The translations under genes and the position numbers were made by a program. Below the pieces are notes generated by a model. That model searched no databases and was not told the origin of the DNA. It saw only the letters and a list, made by a program, of their open reading frames with translations. Of a stretch of 64,000 nucleotides of DNA, positions 19,926 to 29,755 are shown piece by piece; within the stretch, counting starts at the first letter, position 1, and each line of letters starts with the position of its first letter. The stretch spans positions 2,889,001 to 2,953,000 of the forward strand of contig CP065014.1 in NCBI GenBank assembly GCA_016700335.1. The letters run 5' to 3'. The stretch is from Chlorobiota bacterium. Lineage in GTDB: Bacteria > Bacteroidota > Ignavibacteria > OLB7.

Positions 19926-21395
19926 ATGAAACTAATTGGCTTTTTAACTGGAAAATTAATTATATTTTTATTTTGTTTATTTGTTATTCAAGGTTGTGTT
20001 ACAACTAATGGCATCTTACAAAACGCAACTAATCTTGAATCAAAAGGAATGTATTGTGAAGCAGTTTGGAATGAGCTTACAAGGCTTGAAGATGATCCAT
20101 CTTTAAAAAGAGATGAATTAATATTACGAATTGGTAATAAATGCATTTTGTCTTCAATTAATGAAGCAAAACAAATTTTAAACAACTCAGTTACATCAAA
20201 TGACTTCGAGAATGTTCTCAACAAAATTAACTTAGCCAAACAAAAAGTTTCGGATATAAATTTTAAGTTTCATTCAAATATAGTTAAATGGGAACCTGCT
20301 TACCAACAACTTGAAAACCAAATCATATTAAAACTTAAAGAGGAGTTGTATCAAGATGCATTTGTGCTATTTTCACAAAAAGATTTTGAAAATGCTGAAA
20401 TGGTATATGATAAAATTTATTTATTTGATAAGAATTATAAAGACATTATAAAATTAAAAGAAGATTGCAATATTGAAATAACAGAAAGTACGTATATTAA
20501 TGCTTTAACTTATTTCAAATCAGGTGATTTAAATAGGGCAATTGTTGAATTTGATAAAGTAAATAAGAGAAAATTAAATTATAAGGAAACAATTGTAAAA
20601 AGGCAAGTATGTTATGATAGCATTACAAAGCAATTATTTGCAAAAGGATTGGATTATTACAATTTAAAAAATTATCGTGAAGCTTATAAAATTTTAAATC
20701 CAATTAAAATTCGTGAAAAAGTCAATATCCTTTTTCCAGAATTAGATAATTTAGTTAATGAGTGTTATGAAAAAAGTACAGTTAAAATATTCTTTGATGG
20801 GAACAATAATTTATCAAATCAAATTTATTCTAAGTTAATTGCGAACAATAATAATGATGCTATAAAATTTGTTGGTGCAATAAATCAAGCAGATTATGTT
20901 ATTGTTGTTTCTAATGATTTTATTGAACATCAGCCGGAGGAAAAAAAATCTCCAAAAACTGGTTATAGAATTAGAGTATGGAATGAAACTTATTTAGATA
21001 CTAATTACAAACCAAATAGGAATATTTCTATTTCAAAATACGAGGCTACTTATCCTATTAAGTATTATGATGTAACTAAGACGATTAAAGTTACATGTAA
21101 TGTTTTGTATACAATTCGAGGTAGATACAGCAAATCTGGGAATTTTTCATCAGAAAAATCATCATCAATAAATTATTTGGAATGTAAGAACATAAGTCTT
21201 GGAGAATTAATCCAATATAAAATATTTCCTACTTCAACTGAAATTATACCATCTGATTCCTTTATTCAAAAGTTTAATATACCTTACTTAAAAAGTGCTG
21301 AAGTATTAAAGAACGAATCATGTCAGGTAGTTTTAAATGAGTTAATCAATTCAATTATTAGAGATTTAAATTTAATAACTGCTTATGGCAATTAA
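19926..21395 (+). CDS. Lipoprotein with TPR-like helical repeats
   Basis: A 489-residue protein with a signal peptide ending in a lipobox-like VIQGC (Cys at about residue 24). Residues 30-290 are helical, with TPR-like pairs such as ALTYFKSGDLNRAIVEFDKV and GLDYYNLKNYREAYKILNPI. The C-terminal part (about 300-489) is beta-rich with the segment ADYVIVVSNDF. I do not recognise a named family. The architecture suggests an outer-membrane lipoprotein used as a protein-interaction platform. It is monocistronic; its gene ends 182 bases before ppiD. Confidence 0.75.
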   Translation: MKLIGFLTGKLIIFLFCLFVIQGCVTTNGILQNATNLESKGMYCEAVWNELTRLEDDPSLKRDELILRIGNKCILSSINEAKQILNNSVTSNDFENVLNKINLAKQKVSDINFKFHSNIVKWEPAYQQLENQIILKLKEELYQDAFVLFSQKDFENAEMVYDKIYLFDKNYKDIIKLKEDCNIEITESTYINALTYFKSGDLNRAIVEFDKVNKRKLNYKETIVKRQVCYDSITKQLFAKGLDYYNLKNYREAYKILNPIKIREKVNILFPELDNLVNECYEKSTVKIFFDGNNNLSNQIYSKLIANNNNDAIKFVGAINQADYVIVVSNDFIEHQPEEKKSPKTGYRIRVWNETYLDTNYKPNRNISISKYEATYPIKYYDVTKTIKVTCNVLYTIRGRYSKSGNFSSEKSSSINYLECKNISLGELIQYKIFPTSTEIIPSDSFIQKFNIPYLKSAEVLKNESCQVVLNELINSIIRDLNLITAYGN

Positions 21396-21513
21396 ATCTA
21401 TTTATTGAATTCTACCAATTTTAGAGTAAAAGCATTTTGTTTTGATTAATTTAATATAATACGAAAACTTAGAATTTTAAAAAAAGACTTTTCGTTGAAA
21501 TATAGTAAGACCG

Positions 21514-21521
21514 TATATTTG
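21514..21521 (+). promoter_or_regulatory. Possible -7 box (TATATTTG) of ppiD
   Basis: TATATTTG matches TAnnTTTG, 56 bases before the start codon. A TTG at 21495-21497 lies 16 bases upstream, slightly short for a -33 element. Confidence 0.4.
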
Positions 21522-21576
21522 CGGTTCTTATTTTTAGAAATTAATTTTCAATATCAATAAAACTGTATTTCCTTCA

Positions 21577-23712
21577 ATGGGTGTAATGAATAAACTGCGT
21601 AGGTCTATGCCCGCAGTAGTTATCTTCCTGATTGTGATGTTTGTTCTTCTAATCATTTTTGAATGGGGAACTCAAGGTCGCACTGGCAACAACCGCGACG
21701 TTAGCGGTAAATCAATAGGGTCAATCAATGGGCAACCTATATCTTCAGTAGAGTATGAAACTCGAGTTAAAGAAATGATTGATCAACAACGTGAATCCAA
21801 CCCAACAGGTGAAATTGACGAAGAGCAAATTAGAACTCAAGTTTGGGATCAACTTGTTTCTGAAGAGATTATTTCACAAGAAGCTGACAAACTTGGAATT
21901 TCTGTTAGTGATGATGAATTAACAAAGACTCTTTTATTTGAGCCACCAGATTTTCTTAAAAAAGGATTTACTGATTCAACAGGTTATTTTAATGAAGGTA
22001 TGTACCGTCAGTTTATGACTGGAATGGACAAATTTTTAAATGAAAGAAAGTATCCTGCTAACGAAGTAGCAAAAATTAAAAAGCAAGTTTTACAAGCTCA
22101 GGAATTTATTAGAAAAGATCGTTTACGTGCTGCTGTAGAATCAGCAATTTCTAGTTCTGTAGTACCTTCAGCAACTGCTGCTCATGCAGAGTTTGTAGAA
22201 AAAAATTCTAAAGCTTCTGGGAATTATGCTTTTCTAGATGCTGCTTTAATTTCTGATGCTCAAACAAATGTTCGAGATGATGATGGTAAAAAATATTTTG
22301 AAGAAAATAGAGCTCAATACAAACAAAAAGCTTCAAGAGAAGGAAAGTATATTCTTTGGAATGTACAACCCTCTGCTCAAGATACACTAGCTATTCAAAG
22401 AAAAGAAAAAGCATTTAATGATGCATTAAAATTAGCTACAACTCCTAAAGCTAAAGATAGTTTATTTAATGAATACTCTAATGTTGGAAAATTTGATGGA
22501 ACTTCTTATACACCAATGCAAGAAGTGCCACAGGAAGTTCAACCTAAATTAGATTCTGCTAAAATTGGCGATGTAATAGGACCAGTTTCTTTGCCAGAAG
22601 GAAGTCAGATTCTTTTGGTAGTTGATATAAAAGATACAGGTGAATCTTTTGTTAGAGCGAAACATATTCTTATAAAAACTGAGGGTAGAAATGATGATAG
22701 TTGCAAACAAGTGGCATCTAAAATTCTTTCTGAAATTAAATCAGGGAAAAATTTTGATGAACTTGCAAAAGCAAGAAGTGAAGACCCTGGTTCTGGTGCA
22801 AAGGGAGGTGATTTAGGTTATTTCAAAAAAGGTCAAATGGTAAAGCCTTTCGATGAAGCTGCATTCTCATTACCTGTTGGTAGTCTTTCTGGTCTTGTTA
22901 AATCACAATTTGGATATCATATTATAAAGGTAATGGATAAATCTTCTAAAAGTTTTAAGTTCCGTTCGTTAAAATTTACTCCTTTAATTTCTGGATTTAC
23001 TAAAAACAACTTAAGAAGAAAAGCTCAAGATATACAAGCTAGACTTGAAAAAGGAGAAAATATTGATTCTATTTCTAGTAAGGAAAAGATTCAAGCTCTT
23101 GAAACAGGACCTGTTAACAAATTACAACCAACTGCTGGATCTATGCGATTAACTAATTTCATAATGACTCACAAAGTTGGTGAAGTTAGTGATGTTATAG
23201 ATATGAAAGATGGAAGTGTATTAATTTCAATAGTTACTAAAATAAAGACTGAAGGTTTGGCTCAATATGAAGATGTTAAAGAAGTAATACTTAACAAACT
23301 TCGCCTTTCTAAAAAATTAGATATGCTCAAAGATAGAGCATCTAAATTAGGAGGAAATGTAACAGTTGGAGATACAGTAAGGTTGAAGTTCAATGATTCA
23401 ACAATTGAAGTTAAAAATTTCAAAGATCTTGCTAAGAATGCTCCTCTACCTGGTGGTGGATCAGATCCAATTGCTAGCAATGCAATTTTCAATTCTGAAA
23501 TAGGTAAAATTTCTCAACCAATTCGTGGTGAAAGAGGTTATTACGTAATCTTAGTTAGTGACAGGAAAGATGCTTCTGAAGCTGAATTTAACACTAATAA
23601 AGTTAAATTAATTAAAGATAATTATATGCAACGTAAAGGTTCTGTCTTCCAAACTTGGATGCAAAAAGTACGTGAGAATGCAAAGATTGAAGATAATAGA
23701 AATTTAAGATAA
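21577..23712 (+). CDS. ppiD: PpiD-like periplasmic peptidyl-prolyl isomerase/chaperone
   Basis: A 711-residue protein with one N-terminal transmembrane anchor (about residues 12-30), then a SurA_N-like chaperone region beginning GSINGQPISSVEYETR. A parvulin domain at about residues 360-455 carries RAKHILIKT, SEDPGSGAKGGDLGYFKKGQM, PFDEAAFSL and FGYHIIKV. A second, degenerate parvulin-like region lies near the C-terminus (LAKNAPLPGGGSDPIA to RGYYVILV). PpiD folds or escorts outer-membrane and secreted proteins at the periplasmic side of the inner membrane. Codon use is a little less AT-rich than its neighbours, in keeping with good expression. A strong terminator follows. Confidence 0.92.
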   Translation: MGVMNKLRRSMPAVVIFLIVMFVLLIIFEWGTQGRTGNNRDVSGKSIGSINGQPISSVEYETRVKEMIDQQRESNPTGEIDEEQIRTQVWDQLVSEEIISQEADKLGISVSDDELTKTLLFEPPDFLKKGFTDSTGYFNEGMYRQFMTGMDKFLNERKYPANEVAKIKKQVLQAQEFIRKDRLRAAVESAISSSVVPSATAAHAEFVEKNSKASGNYAFLDAALISDAQTNVRDDDGKKYFEENRAQYKQKASREGKYILWNVQPSAQDTLAIQRKEKAFNDALKLATTPKAKDSLFNEYSNVGKFDGTSYTPMQEVPQEVQPKLDSAKIGDVIGPVSLPEGSQILLVVDIKDTGESFVRAKHILIKTEGRNDDSCKQVASKILSEIKSGKNFDELAKARSEDPGSGAKGGDLGYFKKGQMVKPFDEAAFSLPVGSLSGLVKSQFGYHIIKVMDKSSKSFKFRSLKFTPLISGFTKNNLRRKAQDIQARLEKGENIDSISSKEKIQALETGPVNKLQPTAGSMRLTNFIMTHKVGEVSDVIDMKDGSVLISIVTKIKTEGLAQYEDVKEVILNKLRLSKKLDMLKDRASKLGGNVTVGDTVRLKFNDSTIEVKNFKDLAKNAPLPGGGSDPIASNAIFNSEIGKISQPIRGERGYYVILVSDRKDASEAEFNTNKVKLIKDNYMQRKGSVFQTWMQKVRENAKIEDNRNLR

Positions 23713-23723
23713 TTCTATTTTAT

Positions 23724-23762
23724 AAAAAAAAGGTTGAATTTTACGATTCAACCTTTTTTTTT
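23724..23762 (+). terminator. Rho-independent terminator after ppiD
   Basis: Stem AGGTTGAAT / ATTCAACCT (23731-23739 with 23746-23754), extended by an A run pairing with a T run. Confidence 0.88.
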
Positions 23763-23942
23763 GGTATTTTAATTCTTTATAAATAGCATTAATTTTTTTG
23801 CATTCAATTTCTAATTTTCATAAATATTTTTAAAATTTTATTTTTTGATAATTATCATCGAAAAATCTTAATCAAAAAAAAATACCCAAAATTATTTTAT
23901 TATTAATTATTATCTTGCTTTCAAATTATACAAACAAAATCA

Positions 23943-26051
23943 ATGTCTTCTGAAAATAAGTTAACAACAGAAATTGAGATATTAGAATCAACTAAATTCA
24001 ATTGGAAAAGAGTAGCTCAAAATATACTTCTTTCTAGAGCACTCGATGATATAGAAGAAAAACAACTTGTTCCTAAAGGATTGATAACATATCAATTTTC
24101 AGCAAGAGGTCATGATTTAGCCCAAAGTATTTTAGGCGAGTTGATTAATCATAAACATGATGGAGCAACAGTTTATTATCGTTCTAGGCCTTTTCTATTG
24201 ATGCAAGGATTAACTGCTGAAGAAGCTATTCGTTCAACTATGGGACGTAGTGGTGGAGCTAGTGATGGAAGAGATATAGGAGTAGTTCACAATTTACCAC
24301 CTCGTAAATTTGGAACAGTAATACCAGCTAGTGGAGATGTGGGGGCTCAATATACTCAGGCTATTGGTTGGGCTCAATCAGTTGAATATTATGCAAATGT
24401 TTTAGGAAATCCAGAATGGCATGGTGCAATTGGTGTAGCATTAGGTGGCGATGGTTCTTGCGCAACAAATGGTTTTTGGTCTGCTTTGACAATTGCAACA
24501 ACTCAATCTTTGCCATATCTTTTTTTTATTGAAGATAATGGTTATGGAATTTCAGTTACTGGAGACTATCAAACACCTGGTTCTGATATCTCTGCAAACC
24601 TACAATCATTTAAAGGTTTGACAATTTTTAGTGGATCTGGTACTGATCCAATTGAAGCATATAATTTAATCTCAAAGGCAGTTCAAAACACTAGAGAAGG
24701 TAACCCTACGCTTTTAAAGCTTAAAGTTCCAAGGCTCTGTGGACATTCGTTTGTTGATACTCAAACTTATAAATCAGCAGAATTATTAGAGATAGAAATC
24801 AAAAATGATCCTCTTTTTAAGTTAAAAGATTTTCTTGTATATAATAAAATATTATCTGAAAATGATTGGGACGAAATGCAAAAATCTTCATTAATAGAAG
24901 TTCAAAATGCAGCATACGTTTCTATTGATAGTAAATTATCAAATCCAAAAAATGCTCATAGGTTTGTTTTTTATGAGAAGAATTACCCACAAATTGTAGG
25001 GGGTTGTATGCCAATTATAGGAGAAGATAATTTTTTAAAATTGTACTCTTCAAGCACTACAACAAATCCTGAAGGACCAAGAATAAATTTTTTGGAAGCA
25101 GTAAGAAAAACTCTGATTTGTGAAATGAACCTTAATGAAAAAATACTTGTATTTGGAGAAGATGTTGGTGCTAAAGGAGGTGTACATGGAGCAACAATTG
25201 ACTTACAGCATCAGTTTGGAATAGAACGAGTTTTTGATACTTCATTAAATGAAGAAGGAATTATTGGCAGAGCAGTTGGCATGGCAGTAGCTGGTTTGAT
25301 GCCAGTTCCAGAAATTCAATTTAGAAAATATGCAGATCCCGCACATGAACAAATTACAGATTGTGGCACAATGCGTTGGAGAACTGCAAACAAATTCGCA
25401 TCTCCAATGGTTGTAAGAATTCCAGTTGGCTTTGGGAAAAAGTCAGGTGACCCATGGCATTCTGTAACTGGTGAATCTGTTTATGCACATTTGATTGGTT
25501 GGAAAATTGTAATTCCATCGAATGCTGAAGATGCTGTAGGCCTTCTAAGATATGCTTTAAGAGGAAATGACCCTGTAATATTTATGGAACATAGAGCAAT
25601 GCTTGATTCTCGAGAAGCAAGAAGATCTTACCCTGGAGATAATTATATTATTCCTTTCGGTAGGGCTAATATAATTAAAAAAGGGACTGACTTGACAATT
25701 GTAACTTGGGGTGAAATGGTTCATAGAACTATTGAAGCAATTGAAGGTTTATCAATAAATGTTGAGCTTATAGATTTAAGAACAATTTCGCCTTGGGATA
25801 AAGAAACTGTAATTGAATCTGTCAAAAAAACAAATAGATGTATTGTTATACATGAAGATAATATGACATGTGGATTTGGAGCTGAAATAGTTGCTGAATT
25901 AATGAAGGAATGTTTTAAATTTTTAGATTCACCAATTGAAAGATTAACAACATTTGATTGCCCAATTCCATATAATCCTGAATTGATGCAAGCAGTTACT
26001 CCAACAGTAAATAGTATAAAAAAAATAATTGATAAAGTAATTAATTATTAG
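23943..26051 (+). CDS. 2-oxoacid dehydrogenase E1, fused alpha and beta subunits (branched-chain/pyruvate type)
   Basis: A 702-residue fusion of E1-alpha (about 1-350) and E1-beta (about 370-702). The alpha part has YYRSRPFLLMQGL, PASGDVGAQYTQAIGWA, and the thiamine-diphosphate motif starting GGDGSCATNGF and ending IEDNGYGISV. The beta part has VFGEDVGAKGGVHGAT, RVFDTSLNEEGIIGRAVGMA, PEIQFRKYADPA and LIDLRTISPWD. Such fused E1 proteins are common in Bacteroidota and decarboxylate branched-chain 2-oxoacids (sometimes pyruvate) as part of an E1-E2-E3 complex. E2 and E3 are not in this window. The substrate is not resolved. Confidence 0.92.
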   Translation: MSSENKLTTEIEILESTKFNWKRVAQNILLSRALDDIEEKQLVPKGLITYQFSARGHDLAQSILGELINHKHDGATVYYRSRPFLLMQGLTAEEAIRSTMGRSGGASDGRDIGVVHNLPPRKFGTVIPASGDVGAQYTQAIGWAQSVEYYANVLGNPEWHGAIGVALGGDGSCATNGFWSALTIATTQSLPYLFFIEDNGYGISVTGDYQTPGSDISANLQSFKGLTIFSGSGTDPIEAYNLISKAVQNTREGNPTLLKLKVPRLCGHSFVDTQTYKSAELLEIEIKNDPLFKLKDFLVYNKILSENDWDEMQKSSLIEVQNAAYVSIDSKLSNPKNAHRFVFYEKNYPQIVGGCMPIIGEDNFLKLYSSSTTTNPEGPRINFLEAVRKTLICEMNLNEKILVFGEDVGAKGGVHGATIDLQHQFGIERVFDTSLNEEGIIGRAVGMAVAGLMPVPEIQFRKYADPAHEQITDCGTMRWRTANKFASPMVVRIPVGFGKKSGDPWHSVTGESVYAHLIGWKIVIPSNAEDAVGLLRYALRGNDPVIFMEHRAMLDSREARRSYPGDNYIIPFGRANIIKKGTDLTIVTWGEMVHRTIEAIEGLSINVELIDLRTISPWDKETVIESVKKTNRCIVIHEDNMTCGFGAEIVAELMKECFKFLDSPIERLTTFDCPIPYNPELMQAVTPTVNSIKKIIDKVINY

Positions 26052-26116
26052 CAACAGTAGCAAACACATTTAAATATTATTTGACTATTGTGTTTTAATG
26101 TATATTAGTTTTAGTG

Positions 26117-27289
26117 TTAACAAGTTTTTATGAAAATTTTGTCAGCAACATTTTTAGATTTAACTCTTAATTCTTCAATATCAGAATCAACTTTACCATA
26201 AGCAAGGGCAACACCCATGCGTCTATATTTCCTTGTTTCTGGTTTGCCAAACAACTTAACATCTGTCTCTTTTTCAGATAATGCTTCTTCAAGTCCATTA
26301 TAGATTGGCTTACCAATTCCATCACCAGTATATAAAATTACTGAGCTAGAACCAGAGCGTTCTAATTTTATTTCATTGATTGGTAATCCCAATATTGCCC
26401 TTAAGTGTAATTCGAATTCATTTAGATTCTGAGTCCCTGCTAGTGTTACCATACCTGTATCATGGGGTCTTGGAGAAAGTTCACTAAATACAACATCACT
26501 ATCAGTTATAAAAAATTCTACTCCCCATAAACCAAAACCAGTTAATGACTTTGTAACTTTATTCGCCATTTCTTGTGCCATCAACAAATCTTTTTGAGAG
26601 AGATATACTGGTTGCCAACTCTCTTGATAATCCCCTCGCTCTTGACGGTGACCAATAGGAGGACAATATAAAGTTTCACCATTTTTTTGAGTTACTGTAA
26701 GAAGTGTTATCTCTGTATGGAATTTTATAAACTCTTCTACAATCATTTCTTTTACATCGCCTCTTGAATTATTCATTCCATAATCAAAACATTTTTCTAT
26801 TTCAGATTCATTTTTCAATGTTGATTGACCTTTCCCAGAAGATGACATTAAAGGTTTTACAACACAAGGAATTCCAATTTCATAAACTGCTTTTTTGAAT
26901 TCTTCTAAAGTTGTTGCGTATTTATATCTTGCAGTTCTAACCCCAAGCTCGTTAGATGCTAAGTCTCTAATTGCTCTCCTGTTCATTGTGAAATTTGCAG
27001 CCCGAGCACTTGGTACAACTTGAATTCCAGAATTTTCAAATTCATAAAATGTTTCTGTTCTAATAGCCTCAATTTCAGGTACAATAATATCTGGCTTATG
27101 TTTCTCGACTATTTTTTTTAATGATTCACCGTCCAACATATCAATAACTTCACTTTCATCTGCAACTTGCTGAGCAGGCGCATTGCTATAAGAATCTACA
27201 GCAATAACATATTGCCCTAGTCTTTTTGCAGCAATTGTAAATTCTTTTCCAAGTTCACCTGAACCCAATAACAATATTTTTTTAGTCAT
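26117..27289 (-). CDS. purT: Formate-dependent phosphoribosylglycinamide formyltransferase (GAR transformylase 2)
   Basis: An ATP-grasp enzyme of about 390 residues for the third step of purine synthesis using formate. Diagnostic parts are the N-terminal KILLLGSGELGKEFTIAAKRLG, VPEIEAIRT, PCVVKPLMSSSGKGQS, the acidic GVEFFITDSDVVFSELSPRPHDTGMVT metal site, and GRPE/TRKYRRMGVALA near the end. The ATG at 27289 is preferred over a TTG three codons upstream, since MTKKILLLG is the usual N-terminus. It runs 3' of ptsI on the same strand with a 60-base gap. Confidence 0.94.
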   Translation of the reverse strand: MTKKILLLGSGELGKEFTIAAKRLGQYVIAVDSYSNAPAQQVADESEVIDMLDGESLKKIVEKHKPDIIVPEIEAIRTETFYEFENSGIQVVPSARAANFTMNRRAIRDLASNELGVRTARYKYATTLEEFKKAVYEIGIPCVVKPLMSSSGKGQSTLKNESEIEKCFDYGMNNSRGDVKEMIVEEFIKFHTEITLLTVTQKNGETLYCPPIGHRQERGDYQESWQPVYLSQKDLLMAQEMANKVTKSLTGFGLWGVEFFITDSDVVFSELSPRPHDTGMVTLAGTQNLNEFELHLRAILGLPINEIKLERSGSSSVILYTGDGIGKPIYNGLEEALSEKETDVKLFGKPETRKYRRMGVALAYGKVDSDIEELRVKSKNVADKIFIKTC

Positions 27290-27349
27290 ACTTAACAAAT
27301 AAATTACCTAATAATTTTTAGCTTTGATTAATTCTTTTATTGATTCTAA

Positions 27350-29074
27350 TTAATGAGTTGATGCAATTAATTTTCTAACTGTAATACCATCTGATGAAGA
27401 AATAGCCCTTAATGCAACTTCTTCTGCGAATTTAAAATCAATCTCCCTTATCCTCATTTTTAATTGTGGAATTATTGTAGGAGATACTGAAAATTTATTA
27501 ATCCCTAGTCCTATTAAAATCTTAGTTGCTTGCAAATTACCAGCAAGTTCACCGCATAAAGTTACTGGAATATTTGCTTTCTTTCCTGCTTCAACTGACA
27601 TTTTAATTAACTTTAAAACTGCAGGATGAAATTCATCATAATATTCTGCAAGTTCAATATCATTTCTATCAACAGCTAAGGTATATTGAGTTAAATCATT
27701 TGTACCTATAGATAAAAAATCGCTTTCAACTGCTAATGAATCAGCAACCAATGCAGCAGAAGGAGTTTCAATCATTGCTCCACCAGGCAGAAACCTATCC
27801 ACTGATATGCCTTTTTCAATTAACTCTGCCCTTATGCTCTTTATCATCTCTTTAACTTTCCAAATTTGTTCATCACTTGTAACCATTGGAATCATAACCC
27901 TCAAATTTTTTATAGACGAAGCTCTAAGAATTGCTTCAAGCTGATCATGCAAAAGTTCTTTTTTATTAAATAATAATCTTATCCCCCTCATACCAAGTGG
28001 GGAATCGTCTGCACCAAAATTTTTTGCTGGAATTTTATCTCCTCCAATATCAAAAACTCTTAATGTAACTGGCATAGGATAAGCTCTTTCAGCAACTTTA
28101 GAGTAATACTCATATTGTTCAACCGCACTAACTGGTTCTCCTTTTCCTAATAATAAATATTCTGTCCTTAACAAACCTACCTCTTCAGCTCCATTTGCAA
28201 TTGCAAAATCGATATCTTCAAGAGTATCAATATTGGCACATAAAGTTATTTTAACTCCGTCGAGGGTTTGAGTTGGTAGCTCACGCATTTGGTAAGCAAT
28301 TTTTTTATGTTCATCAATAATATTTTTTCTTTGAGTATATTCATCAAGTACTTCTTTATCGGGATAAGTAATTAACTCTCCCTTAAAACCATCTAAAGCT
28401 ATTAGCATATCATTTTCAATCAAACTAAATTCTTGTAACCCACATAACATAGGGATACCGAAAGAACGAGCAATAATGGCAGTATGAGAATTAATTCCAC
28501 CAAATTTTGTGATAAAACCCACAGCCCCTTCACTTGCAAATTTAGCCGAATCTAGTGGAGATATTTGTTCAGCTACAACTATCTTCCCTTTACAATCTAG
28601 CATTTGTTGGAGCTCATTGTTTATATAAAAGCAAAGTTTATCTTTTAAAAAATGAATATCTTCAGCCTTTGAACGCATAGTTACATCTTTTAAATTTTCA
28701 AACAAAGAAGCTAAATTATTACAATTGTTTATTACTGAATTATTAGCATTAATATTATTTGTTTCGATTTCAGAAATTATTTTAGGTATAAATGATGAAT
28801 CTTCTAATATCATAATCATAGCTAAAAAAATATCTGATTCATTTCCAGATTCAGAAAAATTATTTTTTGTTGAAACCAAATCTAATTTCAAACGGCTAAT
28901 AGCAATGTGAAATTTATTTACTTCATCAGTTGGAATGATTTCAATATTCTTATTGTCTAATTTTGAAGTATGTATTTTTTTATCTATTCTCAAAACATTT
29001 GCAACTTCAATACCTGACGATGCTGGTATTCCAAGTATATGATGACTTTTTTTATTAGTATTACTATTTATCAT
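27350..29074 (-). CDS. ptsI: Phosphoenolpyruvate-protein phosphotransferase (PTS enzyme I)
   Basis: A 574-residue enzyme I of the sugar phosphotransferase system. The phosphohistidine is His197 in GGINSHTAIIARSFGIPM. The PEP-binding C-terminal barrel has VGLLRTEYLLL, LRVFDIGGDK, SPLGMRGIRLL, GAMIETPSAALVAD and LSIGTNDLTQYTLAVDR. It transfers phosphate from PEP to HPr. No HPr or EII gene is in the window, so it may drive a regulatory PTS here rather than sugar uptake, but that cannot be judged from this segment. It lies on the same strand as purT. Confidence 0.94.
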   Translation of the reverse strand: MINSNTNKKSHHILGIPASSGIEVANVLRIDKKIHTSKLDNKNIEIIPTDEVNKFHIAISRLKLDLVSTKNNFSESGNESDIFLAMIMILEDSSFIPKIISEIETNNINANNSVINNCNNLASLFENLKDVTMRSKAEDIHFLKDKLCFYINNELQQMLDCKGKIVVAEQISPLDSAKFASEGAVGFITKFGGINSHTAIIARSFGIPMLCGLQEFSLIENDMLIALDGFKGELITYPDKEVLDEYTQRKNIIDEHKKIAYQMRELPTQTLDGVKITLCANIDTLEDIDFAIANGAEEVGLLRTEYLLLGKGEPVSAVEQYEYYSKVAERAYPMPVTLRVFDIGGDKIPAKNFGADDSPLGMRGIRLLFNKKELLHDQLEAILRASSIKNLRVMIPMVTSDEQIWKVKEMIKSIRAELIEKGISVDRFLPGGAMIETPSAALVADSLAVESDFLSIGTNDLTQYTLAVDRNDIELAEYYDEFHPAVLKLIKMSVEAGKKANIPVTLCGELAGNLQATKILIGLGINKFSVSPTIIPQLKMRIREIDFKFAEEVALRAISSSDGITVRKLIASTH

Positions 29075-29153
29075 AAGATATATATATATATTTTAAAAGT
29101 AAATTTATATTTTAGTAGTTAAAAATTAACAATTTAATTAAAAGATCTTAAAA

Positions 29154-29663
29154 ATGAAATTATTCAAAATTGCAATTATCGCGTGCTTCTCCCTAATTCT
29201 AGTCTTATCACCTGTTTTCTCTCAAGATGGTGGTAAAGTTAAAAAAGCAGATGCCTCTGAAATGAAAGACAAAATGAAAGACAAAACAAAGGACAAAGCT
29301 AAAGACAAGATGAAGGATGAAATGAAAGACAAAATGAAAGACAAAGCTAAGGAAAAAGGTATGACTAAAAATGAAGTGAAAGACAAAATGAAAGATAAAG
29401 CCAAAGAAAAAGGCATGACTAAAGATGAAGTAAAAGACAAAATGAAAGATAAAGCCAAAGATAAAGCTAAAGATGCAGGTGTTACAAAAGCTGATGTAAA
29501 AGAAAAAATGAAAGATAAAGCTAAGGAAAAAGCTAAAGATAAAGCGTCAACAACTTCTTCTACATCAACACAATGTAAAGGAATGACTAAAGAGAACAAA
29601 CGTTGTGAAAGAATGACTACTAATACTAATGGCTTCTGCTGGCAACACCAAGGACAGAAGTAG
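29154..29663 (+). CDS. Exported Lys/Asp-repeat protein with C-terminal Cys-Cys-Cys-His motif
   Basis: A 169-residue protein with a signal peptide (cleavage near residue 23, after PVFS). It contains a highly charged coiled-coil-like region (about residues 40-130) built of repeats of the form VKDKMKDKAKEKGMTKxE, three near copies of 18 residues plus KDK fillers. A short Ser/Thr spacer is followed by CKGMTKENKRC...GFCWQHQ, with C141, C151, C162 and H165, a pattern of the small DUF5763-type zinc-like motif in Bacteroidota proteins. The function is unknown; the charged repeat may bind a surface or polyanion. A perfect palindromic terminator follows. Confidence 0.85.
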   Translation: MKLFKIAIIACFSLILVLSPVFSQDGGKVKKADASEMKDKMKDKTKDKAKDKMKDEMKDKMKDKAKEKGMTKNEVKDKMKDKAKEKGMTKDEVKDKMKDKAKDKAKDAGVTKADVKEKMKDKAKEKAKDKASTTSSTSTQCKGMTKENKRCERMTTNTNGFCWQHQGQK

Positions 29664-29682
29664 TATTTATATTCGATTTTTT

Positions 29683-29720
29683 TAAGGCAGTCAAAATATA
29701 TTTTGACTGCCTTATTTTTT
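29683..29720 (+). terminator. Rho-independent terminator (16-bp perfect palindrome)
   Basis: 29683-29698 is the exact reverse complement of 29699-29714, then Ts, 20 bases after the stop of the repeat protein. Confidence 0.9.
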
Positions 29721-29755
29721 TATTGCTAATTTTAAATTTTTTATTCCCCCCCAAA

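Noticed and set aside
26061..26095. Hairpin after the fused E1 gene as a terminator
   Set aside because: Only about 7 base pairs with a long loop and no clear T run.
29222..29599. 125-codon minus-strand ORF with hydrophobic Leu/Ser repeats
   Set aside because: It is the complement of the Lys/Asp repeats and has no independent support.
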